In this document: piece after piece, positions 9,333 to 19,600 of the stretch
Numbering within the stretch: position 1 is the first letter of the stretch
Layout: each line of letters begins with the position of its first letter
Origin: Microcaldota archaeon
Lineage (GTDB): Archaea > Micrarchaeota > Micrarchaeia > Micrarchaeales > CABMGC01
DNA length: 42,488 bases
Assembly (NCBI GenBank): GCA_027334165.1
Contig: DAHWXM010000007.1
Span: 1 to 42,488, forward strand
Direction: 5' to 3'
Program-made: the position numbers and the translations under genes
Notes under the pieces: model-generated
What the model saw: the letters and a program-made list of their open reading frames with translations, nothing else
Databases searched by the model: none
Told to the model about the DNA's origin: nothing

Positions 9333-10049
9333 GTGTCTCGGATGACAAGGATAAGCATAATCATACCTTCATACAACGAGGAAAAGTACATTGGCAGGAC
9401 CCTTAGGAGCATACGAAAGCAAGGCTACAGGGACATAGAAGTTATACTTGCGGATGGAAACAGCAGTGACCACACCAGGGACATAGCCCGGCGCGAGTAT
9501 GGGACCATACGGATAGTTGTGGAGAAAGAACGCAACGCACCGAAGGCCTACAACAAGGCGGCCAGAATAGCACGGGGAGACGTGCTTCTCTTTATAGATG
9601 CTGACACGTCGGTGTCGTCCGGGCTCCTAAAGGCTTATGACCGCTCGTTCGACGGCAGCATCGTTGCGGCGACAGGGCCGATACTGCCGCTGGAGAGATG
9701 CACGGCAAGCATGAGGCTGGGATTCCAGATAACCTCCGTTTACATAGTCAGATTGCTGATGGCCTTGGGCAGGCCCGCCATAATAGGCTCCAACTTTGCC
9801 GCGGCAAGGAGCGCATTCGTGAGCAGCGGCGGATTCAATGAGAGCCTGCTCACGTACTATGATTGGGATCTGTCGCACAGGCTGGGCAAACTCGGAAAGA
9901 TAGTGTTTGTAGTTGATGCTATCGCTTACACGAGCATCAGGAGGGTTCGGAAGTGGGGGTCCCTCAGATACTTCGCGTACCATGCGAGCAACGCACTGCT
10001 CTACGCGGTAAAGCACAAGGCCAGAGATGATTACGAAGCCATCAGATAG
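9333..10049 (+). CDS. glycosyltransferase family 2
   Basis: ISIIIPSYNEEKYIGRTLRSI, DVLLFIDADT; C-terminal YTSIRRVRKWGSLRYFAYH. Confidence 0.85.
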   Translation: MSRMTRISIIIPSYNEEKYIGRTLRSIRKQGYRDIEVILADGNSSDHTRDIARREYGTIRIVVEKERNAPKAYNKAARIARGDVLLFIDADTSVSSGLLKAYDRSFDGSIVAATGPILPLERCTASMRLGFQITSVYIVRLLMALGRPAIIGSNFAAARSAFVSSGGFNESLLTYYDWDLSHRLGKLGKIVFVVDAIAYTSIRRVRKWGSLRYFAYHASNALLYAVKHKARDDYEAIR

Positions 10050-10104
10050 CGGCACGGCGCGCGGGGTTACAGATTTTAAACCTGTTCCTGCAAATAGAGA
10101 GTTG

Positions 10105-10818
10105 ATGATAGGGAAGAGCGCACGGATCAGCGTAATAGTACCGGCACTGAATGAGCAGAAATACATACGCATAGTGCTCTTTGGACTTGGGAGGCAGGCG
10201 TACAGAAATTTCGAGGTCGTTGTTGTGGACGGTAATAGCCGCGACAGGACCAGAGAGATAGCGAAACCTTATGGTAGGGTGATTGTGGAGAAGGGAAAGG
10301 GTGTCGGAAGGGCGAGGAATTCCGGGGCTAGGATAGCAAAGGGCAGCTTGCTGGTGTTCCTCGATGCGGATACCAAACCCTCTGAGGGCCTGCTTAGCGC
10401 ATACGCAAGAGAATTCATGGATCCAGGGGTAGTTGCCGCTACCGGGCCAATACTGCCGCTGGAAGAAACGACGGGAAGAGTGCGCTTTGGTTACAGGTTT
10501 GTGTCAGTATTCTTCGTTAAGCTCAGCATTGCACTCCACAGACCAACATTCATAGGTTCGAACTTCGCGGTGAGGAAGGGCGCTTTTGAAATGGTCGGGG
10601 GATTCAATGAAAGGTTCATCACGTATGAGGATTGGGACCTGTCCGCAAGACTGCAGAGGTATGGAAGGATGATCTTCGCAAACGATGCCGTAGCGTACAC
10701 CAGCGTCAGGAGGGTTCGGAAGTGGGGCATGGCCAGGTACTTCTTCTATTACATGGTGAACATGTTCAGGCACAGGCTTTTCAAGAGCACGAACAGGACA
10801 TACGCACCGGTCAGATAG
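10105..10818 (+). CDS. glycosyltransferase family 2 (tandem paralog)
   Basis: ISVIVPALNEQKYIRIVL, LVFLDADTKPS, YTSVRRVRKWGMARYFFYY; likely start MIGKSARISV at 10105. Confidence 0.85.
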   Translation: MIGKSARISVIVPALNEQKYIRIVLFGLGRQAYRNFEVVVVDGNSRDRTREIAKPYGRVIVEKGKGVGRARNSGARIAKGSLLVFLDADTKPSEGLLSAYAREFMDPGVVAATGPILPLEETTGRVRFGYRFVSVFFVKLSIALHRPTFIGSNFAVRKGAFEMVGGFNERFITYEDWDLSARLQRYGRMIFANDAVAYTSVRRVRKWGMARYFFYYMVNMFRHRLFKSTNRTYAPVR

Positions 10819-10871
10819 AGCCTGGCGAAGCGTTTGCAAATTCTTATATTGATTTCGTGAGGAGTTGTTCC

Positions 10872-12326
10872 ATGGCTGCTGAAAGACCAAATGTCGTGTT
10901 CGTGATGCTGGACACTGCAAGGGCGGACTACTTCTGGGCGTATGGTGGGAGTGTGCATCTGCCTAGCATCGACGCGATGAGCGCGCGTGGAACGGTCTTC
11001 GAGAACGCAGTGGCCCCCGCAACATACACCGCCCCGTCTCACGTGTCCATATTCCTTGGGAGGAGGGTCGGCTTGGTGAGACGGCTTATGGAGGACAAAA
11101 TGAAGAACTATGACAAGAATATAGACCCATTCCTAGTAAAATCAAGGCTTATACAGAAGGGAGAGCTGACTCTGGCGAGGAAGCTGTCGTATCTCGGGTA
11201 CGGCACGTCTCTGTTCTCGAACAACCCGTTGGTTACGGAGTACACAGGAGTGGCTGAGGGATTCTCCTTCCTTTCGTACACCAACAACATAGCCATAATG
11301 TCGAAGCACAAGATGAACAGGAACGTGGTGCGCACGCCGCTTAGGATGGTAGGGAATGACATGCTGCGAAACAGACTCATCGAACTCGCAACGGTTATAA
11401 GCAGAGCGATGCCGGAGAAGAGCCTTGACTCGCTTTACCTTAGGCTGAGGGGCAAACTTAATAGGGCATACGCAGAAGAATCTGACTTCTACAGCATAGA
11501 TCTCGGGGCGAGAGACACAAATAGGCTCATAGGCAGGCGTGTGAAGGGGACAGACGTACCGCAATTCATATTCATAAATTACATGGAAGCGCACGAGGGA
11601 TATCCAACAAACATGGTGACCAGCAGGTACGTAGAACAGGATAAGTGGCTCTACCTTAGCGGCATAATTAATCCCGAGAGAGAAATGGATGTGATAAAGG
11701 ATGCGTGCAGGCTGCGCTTGGAGTATCTGGACACGCAAGTGGGCAAGCTAATTGGAACACTAAAGGATAGAGGCATGCTTGATAATGCGATAGTCATATT
11801 TGCAGGGGATCATGGCCAGGGCTTCATGGAGCATGGGCAGATGTACCACAGCGCCTTCCCGTACGAGGAGATAGTAAAGGTGCCGCTGATTTTCGCGCGA
11901 TTTGAAGATGGCAAACAGGTGCGCTATGGCAATAGGATAGAGAAGCCGGTGAGCCTGACCTCTCTCCACGGGGCAATAGAGGAAATTGCATATGGGAAGA
12001 GGTATGAAGAGGTGCTCTCTAGGGTATCCGCACCCAGGTATGCAATTGCTGAGCACACCGGGATAACTGAGGTGTGGGATACCCACCTGCTGAGATTGAT
12101 AAGGGGCAGGTCGAGGCACGCCGACAGCATATACAGGGCAAAGGTCAGGCTAAACACTTTCGCGACGGCTGTTTTCGATGGGAAATACAAACTGATCCAC
12201 TACCGCAATGGCAGGGAAAGGGATGCGCTCTTCGATCTTGAAAGGGATAGTGGGGAGAGGGAGAACATAATTGGCCAGCGGAGGGACATTGCCCTGAACA
12301 TGCTGCGGGCCGGGATGGTCGCCTAG
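10872..12326 (+). CDS. alkaline-phosphatase-superfamily (sulfatase-like) hydrolase
   Basis: Start MAAERPNVVFVMLDTARADYF at 10872; IVIFAGDHGQGFMEHGQMYHS; APATYTAPSHVSIFLG nucleophile region. Confidence 0.8.
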   Translation: MAAERPNVVFVMLDTARADYFWAYGGSVHLPSIDAMSARGTVFENAVAPATYTAPSHVSIFLGRRVGLVRRLMEDKMKNYDKNIDPFLVKSRLIQKGELTLARKLSYLGYGTSLFSNNPLVTEYTGVAEGFSFLSYTNNIAIMSKHKMNRNVVRTPLRMVGNDMLRNRLIELATVISRAMPEKSLDSLYLRLRGKLNRAYAEESDFYSIDLGARDTNRLIGRRVKGTDVPQFIFINYMEAHEGYPTNMVTSRYVEQDKWLYLSGIINPEREMDVIKDACRLRLEYLDTQVGKLIGTLKDRGMLDNAIVIFAGDHGQGFMEHGQMYHSAFPYEEIVKVPLIFARFEDGKQVRYGNRIEKPVSLTSLHGAIEEIAYGKRYEEVLSRVSAPRYAIAEHTGITEVWDTHLLRLIRGRSRHADSIYRAKVRLNTFATAVFDGKYKLIHYRNGRERDALFDLERDSGERENIIGQRRDIALNMLRAGMVA

Positions 12327-12412
12327 GCGGGCCAATAAGGTTTAAAATTGTATCTATGCCAAATAGTATCTGCTTATTGTACACTGTTAATGGACGCTAA
12401 TTCCGTGTTTTC

Positions 12413-12586
12413 ATGGAGTACACAAGATTTGAAAAATCCAGGATTATAGGGGCGCGAGCGCTCCAGCTGGCATACGGAGCACCTCCGCTTATAAAGGTGC
12501 CTAAAGAGGTGTATGACCCGTTGGTGCTTGCCGAGATGGAGTTTGAGGCTGACGCGATACCGATAATGGTCATAAGAAGCGCGTGA
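12413..12586 (+). CDS. rpoK: DNA-directed RNA polymerase subunit K (Rpo6/omega homolog), 57 aa
   Basis: Not in the ORF track. Manual translation MEYTRFEKSRIIGARALQLAYGAPPLIKVPKEVYDPLVLAEMEFEADAIPIMVIRSA; YTRFEKxRIxGARALQ is the RpoK signature. Confidence 0.9.
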   Translation: MEYTRFEKSRIIGARALQLAYGAPPLIKVPKEVYDPLVLAEMEFEADAIPIMVIRSA

Positions 12587-12595
12587 TTTACGCTA

Positions 12596-14038
12596 GTGGT
12601 TTTCTTGGAGGAATTTGACATTGTAGTTGCGGGCGGAGGCATTGCCGGTTCGCTGGCGGCAGCTGCAGCTGCGGGCAGGGGCGCGAGAGTGCTACTCCTT
12701 GACAGGAATGACAGCAGCGAGGCAGGCAAAAAGACCAACTGGGGTTGGGTCTGCGGCGATGCAGTAGCAAAGACACACCTTGATTTTGTTGAACAGGAAC
12801 TTAAGATCAAGTTCTCGGAACCGGTGCTAAACGTCAAGGTTGACGGCGTTCAGGTTCTCAGCCCTGACATGAAAAATAGATTTCCATTTGAGGGGGAGGG
12901 CTACAGTCTGGACAGGCCGAAGGCGGCCCGCTTCCTAGTGGAGTTGGCTGCCCGGGCAGGGGCGGAGTACAGGCCCCATTATGAGGTAGAAGGGCCAATA
13001 ATAGAAGAGGACAGGGTAGTGGGAGTATACGGACGGGATGAGAAGGGAGAGCAGATAAAGATACGGGCCAAACTAGTGATAGATGCGTTGGGTATAGCCA
13101 GCACCGTGAGGAGGAAACTTCCGAAGAATAATTACATTGAGAACACCGTAAGCACCGATGACATTGAATCCACGGGGAGGTACATAGCAGAGTTCGAGGC
13201 CGATGGGGAGGACCTTAACTACTATGACCCAAAGAATGCATTGATACATCTGAATCAGGTTCTTGCGCCTGGAGGGTATGGGTGGGTGTTCCCAAAGGGA
13301 GATGGCAAGATAAACATAGGTTTGGGGGTGGAGAAGAAGAGTCTCGAGATACGGAACCAGAGGCTCGGCAAGAAGGACACCCTTCACTCTCTGATAGATG
13401 AATACGTAAAGTGGAATCCGATCATCAAGAGCATAAAGATAGACGAAACGGACAAGAATGGCAAGGGATACTGGTCTGTGACCGTGAAGAGGCAGTTTGA
13501 CAGCCTTGTATTCCCAGGATACCTTGGGGCCGGAGACAGTATGGCCATGCCGAATCCGATAAGTGCCGGGGGCATAGGGCCTGCCATGGTGGCAGGGGTG
13601 CTTGCAGGACAGGTCGCAGGCGATGCGGTATCGGAAGGGGATACGAGCCTCGAATACATATGGAGATACAACGTCAAATACAACAGCCTCTACGGAAACA
13701 AGACCGCGGCGCTTGAGGCATTCAGGATCTATTTGCAGTCGCTGAACAACGACTTGATAAACTATGGCATGAGCCACTTCCTCACCAAGAAAGAGGCCGA
13801 GGACATCAGCTATGGACGGATCCCGGAGATAGGCCTGGCGAGCACGTTCGGAAAGGTACTTAGCGGAATAGCCAACATAAACGCCTTCAAGAACCTCCTG
13901 TTCACCGTCAACAAGATGAAGAGGATGAACGAGGTTTATGGTAAGTATCCAGATATCAAGGGCTTCGCGGCGTGGAAGGAAATCGTCAATAGGGAGATGC
14001 ACGAAGTGAAGGAGAGGTTCCCTCCAAATCCGGTTTGA
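12596..14038 (+). CDS. geranylgeranyl reductase family FAD-dependent oxidoreductase
   Basis: FDIVVAGGGIAGSLAAAAAAGRGARVLLLDRN; PGGYGWVFPKGDGKINIGLGV; GAGDSMAMPNPISAGGIGPAM. GTG start at 12596 or TTG at 12605. Confidence 0.85.
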   Translation: MVFLEEFDIVVAGGGIAGSLAAAAAAGRGARVLLLDRNDSSEAGKKTNWGWVCGDAVAKTHLDFVEQELKIKFSEPVLNVKVDGVQVLSPDMKNRFPFEGEGYSLDRPKAARFLVELAARAGAEYRPHYEVEGPIIEEDRVVGVYGRDEKGEQIKIRAKLVIDALGIASTVRRKLPKNNYIENTVSTDDIESTGRYIAEFEADGEDLNYYDPKNALIHLNQVLAPGGYGWVFPKGDGKINIGLGVEKKSLEIRNQRLGKKDTLHSLIDEYVKWNPIIKSIKIDETDKNGKGYWSVTVKRQFDSLVFPGYLGAGDSMAMPNPISAGGIGPAMVAGVLAGQVAGDAVSEGDTSLEYIWRYNVKYNSLYGNKTAALEAFRIYLQSLNNDLINYGMSHFLTKKEAEDISYGRIPEIGLASTFGKVLSGIANINAFKNLLFTVNKMKRMNEVYGKYPDIKGFAAWKEIVNREMHEVKERFPPNPV

Positions 14039-14079
14039 TTTTGAAAGTTCTGGATGTTAATTGTTTGATTAGCGGCGCG

Positions 14080-14649
14080 TCAATCACTACGAAGTTCGTC
14101 CTTAAGGCATGTTTTGAGCACCGATGAAGCGTACCACAGAAGCCCCTGCACTGTCGGCCCGTGGATAATCTCGCCGGTGCTTATTGCCGATATGGCTTCT
14201 TGAATCGCCAGCGCGGCCGCAGGAACGCGTTGGACGTGTTTTTCTGGGGCCTCGGCGCGGAGGAGCTTCACCAGATAAAAGAAATGGATCTCAGTAGAAA
14301 CAGAAGGCAGAGGCCTCGTGAAGAACGCGGGAACTGTTTCGGCAACCTCGCCGAATTCTGCAATCCTGTGCTCCGCCGCGGACTTGGGATCGCTGCCGTG
14401 GCGCAGGTTTGCCCGAGGAAGCTCAAGCATCCTTTCCCCGGCAAATTCGCCTTCGGTAGGGAGAAGGATCACGCGATTTGATTCGTCTACAGGTATCGTG
14501 ATCACCATGGGAGGGTGTGTGATGACCATAAGGCCGGCCTCCCGCAAATGTGTGGAGTGTGACATCCAGCTGTCCATGCCTTTCCTGTACAGTTGCCGGC
14601 CTTCGCGCTCTATGATGCCATTCTGAGCCTCTGTAAACCGTGCTTTCAT
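14080..14649 (-). CDS. Nudix-fold (ADP-ribose pyrophosphatase-like) protein with degenerate Nudix box
   Basis: MVITHPPMVITIPVDESNRVILLP...MLELPRANLRHGSDPKSAAEHRIAEFGEV resembles ADPRase organisation; likely start MKARFTEAQ at 14649. Confidence 0.5.
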   Translation of the reverse strand: MKARFTEAQNGIIEREGRQLYRKGMDSWMSHSTHLREAGLMVITHPPMVITIPVDESNRVILLPTEGEFAGERMLELPRANLRHGSDPKSAAEHRIAEFGEVAETVPAFFTRPLPSVSTEIHFFYLVKLLRAEAPEKHVQRVPAAALAIQEAISAISTGEIIHGPTVQGLLWYASSVLKTCLKDELRSD

Positions 14650-14742
14650 GGCAAATCTCCTGTTCAGCGCTTCGGGATCGCTGCCGCGCATGCCGTGCAT
14701 AGAATGGGTCTGAAATTGCAACTCCCGGTATTTAAACCTGTC

Positions 14743-15474
14743 CTAGGAAAGGGCGCCGCGGCTTGCGCTTATTGCGTGGCCGTCGAGCCCGTACATCTTT
14801 GCTGTCAGAGGATTGAACACCTTGTTCCGCAACAGGGGCATGATTCTTGCGCTTGTCGGGTCAAAATCCATTCCGGTTATGAGGCCGCTGAATGCTGGGG
14901 CTATTACAAGGTGGCAATCCTTGTTGTACGATCCGTAACGCGCCTTTGCCCCGCGGCCTGGGCGTGCAACTAACCACGCCTTCTCGGACACTGCACCGCG
15001 CCGGACCGCTATGTGTGAATGCCCTGCAAATATTGCTTCCTTACGCAGCACTTCGCGCGACGGCATTGCGTTGCCGTGCACCATGGCAACGTCTTTTAGG
15101 AGCAACTCGTCTGTTATCTGTACGCGATATCCGAGCCTATGGAGCACCTCCGAAAGGTGCGCGTCGTGATTCCCCTTTGTTATTGTTATGTCGGTTCCGT
15201 CAAGCACGTTAAAGAATGAAGCTATGGCCTCGATCTCCTTCCTTGGCGGATAGCCTATGCTCTCTTTCACGTCGCCCAAGATGACAAGCCCCTTGGCTCT
15301 CTCCGCGCACAGTGTCGATAGTAGATCCTGGGCCATTTTCCTCGAGGCGTCGGTGAAATGGATGCCACCGCGTGCAAGAAAGAACTCCTTGCCTATGTGC
15401 GTATCTCCAACCACGAGCAAGCGCTCCCTCCTAATCATGGCGGCGGGTTTTCCACTCACGAACGAGAATAGCAT
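14743..15474 (-). CDS. metallophosphoesterase (COG1407-like)
   Basis: LLVVGDTHIGKE, LVILGDVKES, ITKGNHDAH, MVHGNAMPS, FAGHSHIAV motifs. Confidence 0.85.
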   Translation of the reverse strand: MLFSFVSGKPAAMIRRERLLVVGDTHIGKEFFLARGGIHFTDASRKMAQDLLSTLCAERAKGLVILGDVKESIGYPPRKEIEAIASFFNVLDGTDITITKGNHDAHLSEVLHRLGYRVQITDELLLKDVAMVHGNAMPSREVLRKEAIFAGHSHIAVRRGAVSEKAWLVARPGRGAKARYGSYNKDCHLVIAPAFSGLITGMDFDPTSARIMPLLRNKVFNPLTAKMYGLDGHAISASRGALS

Positions 15475-15507
15475 ATGGATTTATCTGCGTTGTCCAGTTA
15501 TTTATAA

Positions 15508-16617
15508 TTGCGTGCTGATCAGGCAAGCGAACGGGGTGGGAACATAGCGGGAAGTGGAGGGCTCAGGGTAGGCAGTCTGTTTGGCATAGGGATAGAGGTA
15601 AACTGGTTTACCGTACTCATGATACTGTTCTTCGGCATCATCAGCCCGTACCTTGGTTTCATATGGTTCCTTTTGTTTGCGTGTGTTTTGATGCACGAGC
15701 TTGCGCATTCTATAGCTGCAAAAAGAAACGGAGTTAGGGTCAGCCGCATAGTGCTCCTTCCGTTTGGCGGCGTGTCGGTAATTGAAAACCTTAGAATAGA
15801 TCCGCGGGTTGAATTCAACATATCGATTGTCGGGCCGCTCATGAGTCTGTTTCTTGGGGGAGCGTTCGGATTGGTTGACCTGATTATGCCGATGGGGTTC
15901 TTCAGGGCCCTGTTCCAGGAGCTCTTCGTGCTGAATGTTTTTCTGGGCGTATTCAATATAGTGCCGGCTTTCCCGATGGATGGAGGACGGATATTCAGGA
16001 GCTACCTGCAGAGAAAGATGGACCTATACAGCGCAACTATGGCGACAGCGAAACTCACGCGGGCAATCCTGGCATTGATAGTGATAGGGACGCTTTACTT
16101 CGTCCTGTTCTGGACCGGATACTCGTTACTGTACCGCGAATACGTACTTCTGATAGACTTCGTGGTAGTCCTCTTCATATACGATGGACTCAGGGCTGAG
16201 GAAGGAGCTGTGACTCTGAGAAGAAATACTAGGGGCCTTGCGGCAGGGGATGCTGTGAGTGCGCATTTTGTTTACGTTGAGCCGGAAACAGGAGTGGGAA
16301 AACTTTATGACATGGTGAGAAGGAGTGGGGAACACGTAGTCATAACAAGGAGGGGCAAGGAATACGCCATAGTAAACCTCGCTGGGAGAAAGGGTGGTGC
16401 GGATGCGACTGCCGCGAGCCTTGCCGAATACATACCGCGCGTAGACACGTCAGCGTCATTGGCGGATACAATGGGTGCCATAAGCTCTGGTGCGCATGGC
16501 GTTGCAGCAGTGGAATCGCACGGCAAGCTGAAGGGCATAGTAACTATGGCGCAACTGCAAACCCTGATAACACTTCATCTTATGAAAGGAGAGCACAGAA
16601 AGGAATTTAAGGGTTAA
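15508..16617 (+). CDS. site-2-type zinc metalloprotease (M50)
   Basis: FACVLMHELAHSIAAKRNG (HExxH) and NIVPAFPMDGGRIFRSYL; C-terminal CBS-like region. TTG start. Confidence 0.85.
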   Translation: MRADQASERGGNIAGSGGLRVGSLFGIGIEVNWFTVLMILFFGIISPYLGFIWFLLFACVLMHELAHSIAAKRNGVRVSRIVLLPFGGVSVIENLRIDPRVEFNISIVGPLMSLFLGGAFGLVDLIMPMGFFRALFQELFVLNVFLGVFNIVPAFPMDGGRIFRSYLQRKMDLYSATMATAKLTRAILALIVIGTLYFVLFWTGYSLLYREYVLLIDFVVVLFIYDGLRAEEGAVTLRRNTRGLAAGDAVSAHFVYVEPETGVGKLYDMVRRSGEHVVITRRGKEYAIVNLAGRKGGADATAASLAEYIPRVDTSASLADTMGAISSGAHGVAAVESHGKLKGIVTMAQLQTLITLHLMKGEHRKEFKG

Positions 16618-16655
16618 TTGAGAGCTCTAATCACACTTGCGACCGGTGGGTTTAG

Positions 16656-19600
16656 TTGCTGTACCTTAAAAGCCTGACCATAGACAGATTCAAGTCCTTC
16701 AAGCACGCGGCGATAGAGATAGGCAAGGGGTTTACGTGCGTGGTCGGGCCAAATGGCAGCGGGAAGAGCAACGTGTGCGACGCGCTGCTCTTTGGGCTGG
16801 GCGAGAGCTCGCTTGGCAGATTCAGGGTGTCAAGGCTTGAGGAGCTCATACCCGACGGGGTGAAGAAAAAGAAGGGGGAGGTTTCGAAAAGCAGGGTGGC
16901 GCTGGAATTTGCCGGGGAAAGTGGCCTGTCAATTTCAAGGATAGCGAGGTCTGATGGAAAAACAGAATATTTGATGAACGGCAAACGCACCACGAGACAG
17001 GAAATGATAGAGGTGCTTAACAGCAACGGCATACGCGCAGACGAGACAAGCACAATAACTCAGGGTGAGATAAACAGGATAATATCGCTAAACCCGAAGG
17101 AAAGGCGCGAGCTAATAGACATAGCCTCTGGGATAAAGGAGTTCGAGGCGAAGAAGGCAGACGCACTGCGGGAATTGGAGAAGGTCGGTCAGCGGCTTGT
17201 TGAGGCGCAAGCGGCGCTGGGCGAAAAGTCAGGGTTCCTTAAGGAACTTGAAAGAGAGAAAGAGGCGGCAGAGCGATATGCGGTGCTGACAAAAAAACTC
17301 AAGTCGTTGAAGTACAGCGTGCTGGTCGCCAGGAAGAAGGCGCTTTCTGCCGCGGTGGATGCGTACACCAAGGAGATGGCCGTAGAGGACTTCAAACGTA
17401 ACGACACAGAGATGAGAAGAAGCGAGATTGCCAAGAGGCTAGGGGATTTTGATGCGGAGCGACAGACGATAACGCACGAACTTAGCACGGGAAGCAGTGC
17501 GATGAGCGAGACCAGCACGAAGCTAGAGGAAATAAACCGGGAGTTGGTTATGCTGAGCGGCGAAATAAGCAGCCAGAAAAATATGCTTGTTGAGATAGGC
17601 ACTTTCACCTCGGATTCGGAAGGGGAAATCGCGAATATCAGGACGCGCATATCCGAGAACCTTGGAAAGATCACAGAGCTCGAAAGGAGGGCGCCGGCCC
17701 TTGAGAACGATGCGTCAGCTTATACTCCTTCACGGGAGATGGATGCCGGAACTGGGAATATGGAAGCGCTCGAGAGGGACATATCCGCACTAGAAAGGGA
17801 GGTGGAATCCAAGAGCAGGGAACTTGACCGCCTCAGGGCTGACGCCACTGCCGCAGGAAGAGATGCGGAGAGGGCAGCAGTAGCGGCACTTGCCTTGCGC
17901 AAGAAACTTGACGAGATATCGGGCAGCATAGCAGGCATCGCAAAGGATGTCGCGACCCTCGAGAAGGACATGAAATCCGCACGGGAGGGCATACGCGGAC
18001 ACGAATCTAGGCTTTCCGCGCTTTTGTCTGAGATATCGGAAAACGATGAAAAGGTCATAATGGCTAAGGAGGAACGTGCCGGAGTTTCCGCAAGAAATGG
18101 AAATATGGCGGTACGGGTTCGCACCGCATTCGGAAAGGACAAACGTTTCTATGGCACCGCCGGGGAGCTGTGCACTTATGATTCGGAACGCGCAGTGGCG
18201 ATTGAGACGGCAGCAGGAGGGAGGCTGGATTACTTCGTGGTAGAGGACATGGCCATGGCAGACAGGATAATATCATTCCTGAAGGCAGAACGGCTCGGGC
18301 GTGCCACGTTCATACCACTTAACGAACTACGCGTTGGCAGGCGAGATGGACCAGAGAAGGATGCGGAGCCAGCCATAGATGCCGTCGGATTTGATAAGGC
18401 GCTTGAGAAGGCCTTCGTTTACATCTTTGGGAATACGTACATAGTGGACAGCGTAGAACACGCGAGGAGCATAGGCATAGGCAAGCACAGGTACGTTTCG
18501 ATTGATGGCGAACTCATAGAGCAATCAGGTACTGTTTCCGGGGGATATTCCAAGGGGAGGCCCACGCTGGCCGTAGTGGAGAAACGGATTAAAGAACTTG
18601 AAGCGAAGAGGCAGGAGCTTCAGGTCGAGAGGAAGAGCGTTGAGGATAAGCTGTTTTTGGCAAGGAAGGAACTTGCGCGTGTGGAACTGCAGCTTGGGGC
18701 GCGGGAGCAGGAGAGGCGGGCGTTATCATCTTCTGCAGCTTCGGCCGAACAGTCATTGAAAAATGAAATGTCCAGAAAGGAGGCACTTGAGAAGCAGATT
18801 TCTAAGGCAGGAGAGCTTGAGCGTACCATGAGCGAAGCTCTAGGAAAGGCGTCGTCAAAGCTCGAGGCATTGAGGGAGGAGCAGAGACGCACGTACAATG
18901 AGGCCGTTGCCACGGCAAGGAACGCGGCAAGGGGGGGATTGAGCAAGACGGAACGGGAAAGGATAGAGAAGGCGCACCGCGAACTCGGTGAGATAAAAGC
19001 CGAGATAGCTAGCACTAAGAAAGAGTCAGAGATGCTAAATGCACGGCTGGATGAGATAAACAAGGCCATAGAAGACAGAAAGGAATCTGGCAAGCACATG
19101 CAGAAGATGATAGCGGATAGGGAAAAGCGTATCTCGATGCTGGAGAAAGGAAAGAGAGAGCTGGAGCTGAAGATAAAGAGCAGCGGCGACGCAAATAAGA
19201 AGTCATACGACAGGCTGTCTGCGATAAATGAGGAAGTTGAGAAACTCCGTGAGGAGAACGGTAGGATAAATGCGCAGCTCAACGAGGTTGACAGACGGCT
19301 CGGGGAGGTGAAAATGAAGAGAAATCAGGCGGAAACCAGGCTCAACGACATAAGCGCAGAACTATCCGCCTACGGAGCAGGAATAGAGACAGTTGATGGA
19401 GATGCTGACATACTTGATAGGGAGGCGGGTGTGATAAATGCCAGGCTTAACGAACTGGGCAACGTTAATCTGAAGGCGCCTGAACTGTACGAGGAGAAGA
19501 GAAAATCGGTGGACGAGACGCTCTCAAAAATCGACACGTTGGAGGCAGAGCGGCAGGCCGTGTTGCGCATGATAGAGGAGATAGACTCGAGGAAGCTCCA

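Noticed and set aside
13073-14002. 309-aa minus-strand ORF antisense to the geranylgeranyl reductase gene
   Set aside because: Complementary-frame artifact opposite a well-supported FAD enzyme; His/Tyr/Val-rich composition without motifs.
15508-15619. Possible hidden intron or wrong start at the M50 protease N-terminus (no nearby ATG)
   Set aside because: A leaderless TTG start at 15508 with an upstream TATA-like gatttatc is adequate; no BHB fold seen.
18620-19282. 220-aa Ser/Phe-rich minus-strand ORF
   Set aside because: Antisense of the SMC coiled coil; low-complexity shadow ORF.
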